This document shows positions 57,615 to 64,000 of a stretch of 64,000 nt of DNA, in pieces. The position numbers were made by a program, and so were the translations under genes. The notes below the pieces were generated by a model. That model worked only from the letters and a program-made list of their open reading frames with translations. It was not told the origin of the DNA and made no database searches. Within the stretch, counting starts at the first letter, position 1. Every line of letters begins with the position of its first letter. The stretch is taken from NCBI GenBank assembly GCA_041582875.1, contig JBFHGX010000004.1:1-64000 (forward strand). Reading direction: 5' to 3'. The stretch comes from UBA6244 sp041582875 (GTDB lineage Bacteria > Bacteroidota > Bacteroidia > Bacteroidales > F082).

Positions 57615-60089
57615 ATGAAAAAAACCATCTTGCTCCTCACGATTTTGTCAGTTTTATCCACTATTGGTTGTAAAAAAAACACCCCCGCCGATCCCGAACC
57701 GGAACCAACTCCATCAGGTGATATCATCGTGGCCAAAAACACCCGTGTGATCGATCAACAAACCCGCAAGATGATCACAGCCATCGATACCATCAACTAT
57801 ACCCTCACCGTGAACGGAAGCAGCGAGATGATTGCCGGACTTCAGGTAGGCGATATTATGGTTGACAGCGCCTCTGCTTTGGCTCCCAACGGTTATTTGC
57901 GAAAAGTAACGGCCATCAGCAATACCAAGGATGGTGAAGTTGTTATCAATACCGGACAAGCCACCCTTACCGAGGCCGTGAACAAAGGTAGCATCAACTT
58001 CAACACGGGCAAAATTTCCATGGGACATGTGAGATCGTACCAACTGGCCGAAGGGGTGCGTTTACAAAACCTCAAAAACACCGACTTCACCGTTTTTTCC
58101 TTCGACTACGACAAGGTGTTTGAAAACGAAAACGGTAAAATTACCATTTCGGGTCACACGGATCTGGATATTGAATTCTTCTTTAACTTCGACTGGGATT
58201 TCGATTGGCTGGCCTTGCCCCCCATGCCGATAGTCGAAAAATTTGAGTCGGGTGTAGAAATCAACCAAAGTGCTTCCATCAGCTGTGTATCGCTAGCCGG
58301 AGCCGGAATACAGGAAAGAGTTTCTCTGGCCAAATTTTATTTCACTCCTTGGACGTTCATGGTGGGCCCCGTACCGGTGGTGTTTGTACCTCAAATTGAG
58401 CTTTTCGTGGAAATGGATGGTGCCATCGTAGCGGTATATTCAGCTTCGGCCAGCGAAAATTTCACAGGCCGGTTGGGCACATCCTACACCGATGACAACG
58501 GATGGAATGAAATAGCCGAAAAAACCTACCACAGCGACTTTGTGGCTCCAAACCTGGATGCAGGTGCTCAGTTTACCGCCCATGTTGGGCCTGAAATTGC
58601 CCTGCTGCTCTACGGCGTAGCGGGTCCTTTTGCCAATGTTACCGGATGCAGCCATGTAAGTGGTCTATTGCATACCGGCACCCAAAACTGGGATTTGACC
58701 TTTCTGGTTGGTGCACAGGCAAGCGTTGGGGTTAAAATAGATTTGATTGGCTTCAGCGAAAATTGGAGTAAAGACTTTTGTTTCTTTCAGGACACCTTGT
58801 TACACTTGGTAGATGAGCCCTTTGGAAATTATATTTACATAGCTACCCCCATCGAGGACCAATCTTTTTTGGTGGGAGATGAAGTAGAAATTACCACCTC
58901 ATTTACCGGAGAAACTCCCGATGAAGTAGAATTTATTATCGATTACAACACCGTATTTGTAGACACGGAGGCTCCCTTTGAATATACCTGGAACACTGCC
59001 GGATTTCCAGAATTTGGCCACATTATTTACGTAGGTGCCAAAAAGGAAGGCGTAGAAATTGCCCACGACAATGTTTCAATCAATCTGGTAAATCCCGTTT
59101 GGGAACCCATCGACCTGTCGGCCATAGGTTTGAATGAGAACACCGACGCCAACGACCTCTTCTTTGTCAACGCTACCAAGGGCTGGATGACGGTAAATGG
59201 CCCGGGTGTCGGCAAAATTCTTACCACACAGGATGCCGGCATCAGTTGGAACGAAACCTATGCTTCGTCTACAGGATTGCTACAAGTAATGATGTACAAC
59301 GATCAGGGAGAAGGAGTTTTTCTGAATGCACTAAATAAAGTAATGGGAACCACAGATGGTGGAGCCACCTTGTCCGAACTCACTTATGGTCAGTTTAGTC
59401 AACCCACCTTTCAGTGGAAAAACATTTTTGGTCTGGCCTCCAACAACGATGGCGAAATTGTGGCCGTGGGCAAAGATACCGGCATTCCTTATCATTTCAG
59501 GATATACCGTGCCGAAATGGCTTTCCATACACCAACTGGATATTTTGAAGTACCTTACCCCAATGAATATGGAACCCCACCCAAAATCATCATGAACGGT
59601 AACAGCGGTTTTTTATATGATATTTACAACGAAGACGAACCTAACACCTCCTATTTTATGACCACCACAGATGGAGGTGTTTCCTGGCAGGGTGGCGAAT
59701 TCGATGTGGTTACAAGCAATGCCCGGCTCCACGATGCCCACATGCCCGACCATAACCATGTGTGGATTGTAGGTGAAGAAAACAACAATGCCATCGTGGT
59801 GATGTCAGACAACGGAGGCCAAAGCTGGACCAAAGTGGACCTAACCGGAACACCTCCATTCAGCTCCGTACAATTTACCAGCACCGACGAAGGTTATGCC
59901 ACTGTGGGCAATTGGAGCAACGATTTTGAAGCCAAGGTTTACCGCACTACCGATGGTGGACACAATTGGGAGCCACTGATTGATACCCGCTCCAAATATG
60001 GCCTTAGCAGTGTGTTTTTCCTCGGTCAGGATTTTGGCGTGGTAAGCGGTAAGGGACCTCGGATAATGCGGTATTCGGCGGGAAAATAG
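57615..60089 (+). CDS. Large lipoprotein with Ig-like domain and YCF48/BNR-type propeller tail
   Basis: An 824-aa lipoprotein. Signal peptide MKKTILLLTILSVLSTIGC places the acceptor Cys at residue 19, followed by a Pro/Glu-rich spacer (DPEPEPTPSG). An N-terminal beta region (about 35-130; LQVGDIMVDSASALAPNGYL, RKVTAIS) resembles a module seen in other secreted proteins. A central beta-rich region (about 130-400) with FFFNFDWDFDWLALPPMP is not recognised. An Ig-like domain (about 415-500; FLVGDEVEITTSFTGETPDE) follows. The C-terminus (about 505-824) has repeated TTDGGxxW motifs of YCF48/BNR propellers (TTTDGGVSWQ, MSDNGGQSWTKV, RTTDGGHNWEP). It lies between the two fibre genes and may help anchor or bind them; that is inference. 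Confidence 0.8.
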   Translation: MKKTILLLTILSVLSTIGCKKNTPADPEPEPTPSGDIIVAKNTRVIDQQTRKMITAIDTINYTLTVNGSSEMIAGLQVGDIMVDSASALAPNGYLRKVTAISNTKDGEVVINTGQATLTEAVNKGSINFNTGKISMGHVRSYQLAEGVRLQNLKNTDFTVFSFDYDKVFENENGKITISGHTDLDIEFFFNFDWDFDWLALPPMPIVEKFESGVEINQSASISCVSLAGAGIQERVSLAKFYFTPWTFMVGPVPVVFVPQIELFVEMDGAIVAVYSASASENFTGRLGTSYTDDNGWNEIAEKTYHSDFVAPNLDAGAQFTAHVGPEIALLLYGVAGPFANVTGCSHVSGLLHTGTQNWDLTFLVGAQASVGVKIDLIGFSENWSKDFCFFQDTLLHLVDEPFGNYIYIATPIEDQSFLVGDEVEITTSFTGETPDEVEFIIDYNTVFVDTEAPFEYTWNTAGFPEFGHIIYVGAKKEGVEIAHDNVSINLVNPVWEPIDLSAIGLNENTDANDLFFVNATKGWMTVNGPGVGKILTTQDAGISWNETYASSTGLLQVMMYNDQGEGVFLNALNKVMGTTDGGATLSELTYGQFSQPTFQWKNIFGLASNNDGEIVAVGKDTGIPYHFRIYRAEMAFHTPTGYFEVPYPNEYGTPPKIIMNGNSGFLYDIYNEDEPNTSYFMTTTDGGVSWQGGEFDVVTSNARLHDAHMPDHNHVWIVGEENNNAIVVMSDNGGQSWTKVDLTGTPPFSSVQFTSTDEGYATVGNWSNDFEAKVYRTTDGGHNWEPLIDTRSKYGLSSVFFLGQDFGVVSGKGPRIMRYSAGK

Positions 60090-60179
60090 GAAATTACCAG
60101 ATAAACTTGCCATGATACCAACTACAAACCCATCTCCGCCATTTGCGTATTTTAAAACACCGTGAAGTACTGATATGCA

Positions 60180-60187
60180 TACTTTTG
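60180..60187 (+). promoter_or_regulatory. Promoter -7 element for the second fibre gene
   Basis: TACTTTTG, exact TAnnTTTG, 29 nt before the ATG at 60217. It argues against the ATG at 60175. Confidence 0.45.
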
Positions 60188-60216
60188 AATCTGTTAATAC
60201 TAAAAACAATTATACC

Positions 60217-62304
60217 ATGAGAGTCTTTTTTCTCTTTCTCTTTTCCATCATCACGATCTTCTCTTATGCCCAAGTAGGCATCAGTTACGACGGATCGCTA
60301 CCTGCTACCCACACTATTCTGGATATTAAATCGGATACAACAGGTTTGCTTATCCCAAGGATGACCACCATCCAAAGAAATACGCTTGCCGCGAAACTTG
60401 ATGCTACACATGAAGGTATGGTTGTATTCGATAAAACAGCCAATTTACTATTTTTCTGGAGTGGTTCTGAGTTTGTTTACGTAAGATCAGGCGTTTTAAG
60501 CAAAATTACTGATGCTGATAATGATACTTATATCGATGTGGAAGAGGGTACCGATCCGGATTACATAAATTTCAATACTTTCGGAACAAATTTTTGGCGC
60601 ATGGAAGGCGGGCGCTTGGAATTTTTAAATACCGGCGGATCTATTCTTATTGGTGAAAACGCAGGATTTAGTGACGATTTTACCAGCAATGATAATGTGT
60701 TCGTTGGAAACAGTGCCGGCTATGCTACCGCCACCGGAGTTCAAAATGTGGCAGTGGGTAGAAGTGCCTTAGCTTCCAATCTGGCCGGCAATGGAAATAC
60801 AGGTCTTGGATCATTTGCTCTTGTATCTACCACAGGAAGTTACAATGTCTCTGTTGGATTGTCATCCATGTATTTTAATTCCACGGGACAGAACAATACT
60901 GCCTTGGGTACGAGGGCGCTCATGTCGAACACCACCGGTTCCAACAATACCGTTTTGGGATATTATGCAGATTATTATAACCAAACAGGCTCCAGCAATA
61001 CCATCCTGGGGTATATGGCAGGGTATGTGGGCTCTGCTAACAGCAAGTCTGGAAATATTTTTATTGGCCATCAGGCAGGTTATTCCGAAACCGGAAACAA
61101 TAAGCTTTACATTCAAAATTCAAATACTGCCAATCCTCTTATTTACGGCGATTTTGCTCTGATGCAGTTGGGTTTTCTGGGTGATGTTGGAATTGGGACG
61201 AAAAACCCTGCAAGCAACCTGCACATTATGGGTTCATCCACTTTGGCATCACTGCTGCTTACACCCAACGAATCAGCCTCAGGCGACGATTCAGAGATCC
61301 TGTTTGGTGAAGATGACGACAACACCTATGGAATGTCGATAAAATATGATGGAGGCGACAACAACTTATATTTTTATGGAAAGAGTGACGCGACAATCAC
61401 CGATCCCTTGCTCACCATCAAACGCTCCGGAAATGTAGGCATCGGAACCATCAATCCTACAGATCCCTTGGTTGTGGTTTCAACAGGAAATATAGGCACC
61501 TCCTCCTTTTCCGGACAAGGTATTGGTATTAGCAATGCCACCATTTATTCTGATAATACCAGCACCGGTGGAATTGCCGGATATTTTCAAACTGCCGGAA
61601 CCGATGCCACGGTTGTGCTAAAGCAAACCGGAACAGGAAAATTCCTGAAAGCCTTTGGCCCCAACGGAGGTAATGAAGAATGGAGTCTGGACAATTCAGG
61701 TATGATGGAGTTTTACAATTCCAACGGTAACAAGACCATCGAAATTGATCCGTCAGAAAGTGGCACCACTGATGCAGGTCAGATGAAATTTTTTAGCGCT
61801 GATGGCTTAACCACAACTATCGAAATTGATGGATCATACAATGGAGATGGTAGAATTATTACCAATGAGCTCCAAATAACGGGAGGAAGCGATTTGTCGG
61901 AGTTTTTTGAGCTAACTGATTACGGAGTCATCGAAAAAGGAATGGTCGTTTCCATTGACGAAAACAATCCGGGTCAACTGAAAATAACTACAACTGCCTT
62001 CGACAAAAAAGTAGCAGGTATCGTAAGTGGCGCCAATGAAATAAACCCTGGACTAATCATGAGTCAGAAGGGTACCATTGCCGATGGAGAACATTTAATA
62101 GCCCTCTCAGGAAGAGTTTACTGTATGGCAGATGCCTCCACAACCCCAATAGAGATTGGCGACATGCTCACCACCTCCAATGTGGCCGGACATGCCATGA
62201 AGGTGACCAATTACAATAAAGCGCAAGGAGCTATTATTGGGAAAGCCATGACTTCGCTTGAGTCGGGAAAAGGTCTTGTTTTGGTATTGGTTAGTCTTCA
62301 ATAA
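60217..62304 (+). CDS. YadA-head-repeat fibre protein with conserved C-terminal tail domain
   Basis: A 695-aa exported protein. Signal peptide MRVFFLFLFSIITIFSYAQ is followed by the same opening as the first fibre protein (HTILDIKSDTTGLLIPRMTT). A short DADNDTYIDVEEGTDPDYI segment resembles calcium-binding thrombospondin-3 repeats. YadA-head-like repeats (about 145-310; SNTILGYMAGYVG) end with a cap NKLYIQNSNTANPLIYGDF and a VGIGTKNPASNLHI motif. The C-terminal domain (about 550-695; GGSDLSEFFEL, DKKVAGIVSGANEINPG, ALSGRVYCMADASTTPIEIG, GHAMKV, AIIGKAMTSLESGKGLVLVL) is a widespread tail module of fibre-like proteins, perhaps related to autoproteolytic tailspike chaperone domains. The next gene starts 4 nt later, so they form an operon. 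Confidence 0.83.
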   Translation: MRVFFLFLFSIITIFSYAQVGISYDGSLPATHTILDIKSDTTGLLIPRMTTIQRNTLAAKLDATHEGMVVFDKTANLLFFWSGSEFVYVRSGVLSKITDADNDTYIDVEEGTDPDYINFNTFGTNFWRMEGGRLEFLNTGGSILIGENAGFSDDFTSNDNVFVGNSAGYATATGVQNVAVGRSALASNLAGNGNTGLGSFALVSTTGSYNVSVGLSSMYFNSTGQNNTALGTRALMSNTTGSNNTVLGYYADYYNQTGSSNTILGYMAGYVGSANSKSGNIFIGHQAGYSETGNNKLYIQNSNTANPLIYGDFALMQLGFLGDVGIGTKNPASNLHIMGSSTLASLLLTPNESASGDDSEILFGEDDDNTYGMSIKYDGGDNNLYFYGKSDATITDPLLTIKRSGNVGIGTINPTDPLVVVSTGNIGTSSFSGQGIGISNATIYSDNTSTGGIAGYFQTAGTDATVVLKQTGTGKFLKAFGPNGGNEEWSLDNSGMMEFYNSNGNKTIEIDPSESGTTDAGQMKFFSADGLTTTIEIDGSYNGDGRIITNELQITGGSDLSEFFELTDYGVIEKGMVVSIDENNPGQLKITTTAFDKKVAGIVSGANEINPGLIMSQKGTIADGEHLIALSGRVYCMADASTTPIEIGDMLTTSNVAGHAMKVTNYNKAQGAIIGKAMTSLESGKGLVLVLVSLQ
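60640..61150 (+). repeat. YadA-head-like repeat array in the second fibre gene
   Basis: Degenerate 42-48-nt coding repeats, units such as NNTALGTRALMSNTTGSNNT. Boundaries are approximate. Confidence 0.65.
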
Positions 62305-62308
62305 TGTT

Positions 62309-64000
62309 ATGATGAAAAAAGTAACAATCTTATTGGTATTGGTTTTATTGATGGGAACCGTATTTTTTATCACCAGGACTGAGCCGGTTGAAAAAAACGA
62401 CAAGGCCACTCATGCTGCTGAATATTTGAAATACAGACGTATGTCAAGAGAAGATGCAAACGGAAATATTCCAATGGATGGCCTGATAAAGGCAAAACAA
62501 CATGTAGACAAAATGGCCAATCAAACCAAAGATGCCGGATTATGGGAATGGGATTGGTTGGGGCCAACCAATATTGGCGGTCGAATAAGAACCATCCTTC
62601 CATCCAGAACCAATTCAGATATCATTTGGGTCGGATCCGCTTCAGGAGGAATCTGGAAAACAGTGAACGGAGGCGCTACATGGACACCCGTAAATGATTT
62701 TCTTCCATCACTTTCCATTAGTTCATTGGTCTTTGACCCCTCAACAACAACCGTGATGTATGCTGCTACAGGAGAAGGTTTTGGAAACTCCGATGCCCTA
62801 CCTGGTGCAGGAATTTTTAAAAGTGTCGACGCTGGAGTTACCTGGACTCAGCTACCAAGCACAAATAATGATGATTTTAAATACGTTAACCGACTAGCTG
62901 CACATCCCAACCCAGACAGTGCTGGTATAATTTATGCCGTTACCAATGCCAATAATGTATATAAGACAACCGATAGTGGCGTAAGTTGGGACATAAAACT
63001 AAACACAGGAAGCGACCCAACTGACATCAGAATTAGCACAATAAACCACAACGAGATCATCGTAGGTACCAAAAGTGAAGTATATCTTTCTCTGGACTAT
63101 GGCGAAACCTGGGCTGAGCAAACAACAGGCGCTGCCAATAAATTACCTGGGGACGGTGGCAGGTGTGAAGTCACTTTCTGTCCTTCAAATGCCAACCGTA
63201 TTTATGTTTCCATGGATAGAAATTTGGGCGAAATATGGCGATCAGATGATAATGGAACTACCTGGACACGTAGAAATACAGGAACCAACTATTTTGGAGG
63301 CGCTCCCGGACAAGGATGGTACGACAACACTATCTGGGTAAATCCTCAGAATAGTTCAAGATTGATAGTGGGTGGTGTTGATTTATTCAGATCGACTGAT
63401 GGTGGATCCACTTTAACCCAAATCAGCCGATGGCAAGACTACCACAATGGTGGTGATGCCAATTCAGCCCACGCTGACCAGCATTTTATTGTAGAAGCCC
63501 GAGATTACGACCAAACAACCAACCCTGTTGTGTATTTTGGAAATGATGGAGGTATACAAATGACCGAAAATGTCTGGACAGCTTCAACCAATTCAGGCTG
63601 GACTAATTTGGCTAATTCTTCTCTTGGAATTACGCAATTCTTTGGAGGAGCTGCATCTGATGATGGGAGTATTATTGTGGGAGGAGCTCAGGATAACGAT
63701 AAATTACGATATAAAAGCTCCGGAGCTTGGAGCGGTCCAAACGCTTGGTATCAGGCGCAAACAGGAGATGGAGGATATGCTGCTGTTAACTACAACAACC
63801 CAAGTATTGTCTATGGTTCATATATTCGTTTGGGCATTAAAAAGAGTACCGATGGTGGAGATTCCTATGTCAACTCAAATTCCGGTATAACTGATGCCGG
63901 AAATAGATTCAGAAGCTTGTTCATTTCACCTTTCAGCATGGATCCCAATAACCCTGCAAAACTGGTTGCCGGTGGTTCAAGAATATTCAGAACCATTGAT
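62309..64000 (+). CDS. Sortilin/VPS10-like BNR-repeat secreted protein, partial
   Basis: The frame opens at ATG 62309 (or the adjacent ATG 62312), 4 nt after the preceding stop, and runs to the right edge: 564 codons, no stop. An N-terminal signal or anchor (VTILLVLVLLMGTVFFI) precedes a charged segment, then WEWDWLGPTNIGGRIRTILP, the usual opening of a large propeller family. Repeated Asp-box/BNR motifs follow: GGIWKTVNGGATWTPV, GIFKSVDAGVTWTQL, VYLSLDYGETWAEQ, IWRSDDNGTTWTRR and LFRSTDGGSTLTQI. Members are secreted and in Bacteroidota often end in a T9SS tail, which would lie outside the window. Binding to glycan or protein is inferred. It belongs to the fibre cluster operon. Confidence 0.85.
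   Translation, partial: MMKKVTILLVLVLLMGTVFFITRTEPVEKNDKATHAAEYLKYRRMSREDANGNIPMDGLIKAKQHVDKMANQTKDAGLWEWDWLGPTNIGGRIRTILPSRTNSDIIWVGSASGGIWKTVNGGATWTPVNDFLPSLSISSLVFDPSTTTVMYAATGEGFGNSDALPGAGIFKSVDAGVTWTQLPSTNNDDFKYVNRLAAHPNPDSAGIIYAVTNANNVYKTTDSGVSWDIKLNTGSDPTDIRISTINHNEIIVGTKSEVYLSLDYGETWAEQTTGAANKLPGDGGRCEVTFCPSNANRIYVSMDRNLGEIWRSDDNGTTWTRRNTGTNYFGGAPGQGWYDNTIWVNPQNSSRLIVGGVDLFRSTDGGSTLTQISRWQDYHNGGDANSAHADQHFIVEARDYDQTTNPVVYFGNDGGIQMTENVWTASTNSGWTNLANSSLGITQFFGGAASDDGSIIVGGAQDNDKLRYKSSGAWSGPNAWYQAQTGDGGYAAVNYNNPSIVYGSYIRLGIKKSTDGGDSYVNSNSGITDAGNRFRSLFISPFSMDPNNPAKLVAGGSRIFRTID

Noticed and set aside
63075..63890. Two plus-strand open frames of 88 and 106 codons
   Set aside because: They lie in other frames of the BNR-repeat gene, which is open continuously from 62309 to the window edge.

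Overview
The window reads as a chromosomal segment from a member of the Bacteroidota. Three things point there: two secreted proteins end in type IX secretion (T9SS) type A sorting domains; many genes are preceded by the Bacteroidota -7 promoter motif TAnnTTTG rather than a sigma70-type -10 box, and most lack strong Shine-Dalgarno sites; and the families fit (DUF6029, Omp28, DUF4136, DUF6515, C10 peptidase, metZ-metX-thrA behind a SAM-I riboswitch, ileS-dksA-lspA). A Bacteroidales/Marinilabiliales-like marine or anaerobic lineage is plausible, but no lower rank can be set from this sequence. I see no tRNA, rRNA, CRISPR array, transposase, integrase or phage module.

Layout. 1-3 kb: rodA (cut by the left edge) and mrdA/PBP2, the cell-elongation pair, on the minus strand with their own promoter. 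3-11 kb: a secreted C10 cysteine peptidase, small lipoproteins, a LuxE-like acyl-activating protein, a PIF1-like helicase with HRDC and helix-turn-helix tail, and a TMEM175-type channel. 11-19 kb: lnt, a hybrid histidine kinase, a CtpA-type S41 peptidase and a secreted arylsulfotransferase-like protein. 19-28 kb: a LamG/LruC lipoprotein, then ileS, a DksA-like regulator and lspA, then a radical SAM protein. 27-36 kb: an envelope lipoprotein pair, a di-haem peroxidase, a DAHP synthase-chorismate mutase fusion, a phosphomannose isomerase and a TlpA/DUF6029/Omp28 operon. 36-45 kb: a GNAT/amino-acid racemase pair, a DUF2092/DUF6515 pair, a glycosyltransferase/lipid kinase/flavoprotein operon and an MsbA-like ABC exporter. 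45-52 kb: the methionine/threonine operon metZ-metX-thrA under a SAM-I riboswitch, and an M3 peptidase lipoprotein. 52-54 kb: tandem DUF4136 lipoproteins and an FKBP lipoprotein. 54-64 kb: an accessory surface cluster made of two proteins built from YadA-head-like repeats, a large lipoprotein with a beta-propeller-like tail, and a sortilin/BNR-like secreted protein cut by the right edge.

Common thread: much of the window serves the cell envelope. LspA and Lnt process the many lipoproteins encoded here; PBP2/RodA build the wall; T9SS cargo, adhesin-like fibres and lipoproteins decorate the surface. The most notable single observation is that the isoleucyl-tRNA synthetase carries GIHH where class I synthetases have HxGH, the swap linked to very high mupirocin resistance in type 2 IleRS. 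Other points of interest are a 5'-terminal mRNA hairpin ahead of the dksA-like gene, a probable leaderless or near-leaderless aroF mRNA, a start-codon-abutting hairpin below the SAM-I riboswitch, and the anchorless YadA-like fibre cluster. I did not find a clearly new multi-gene defence or metabolic system.
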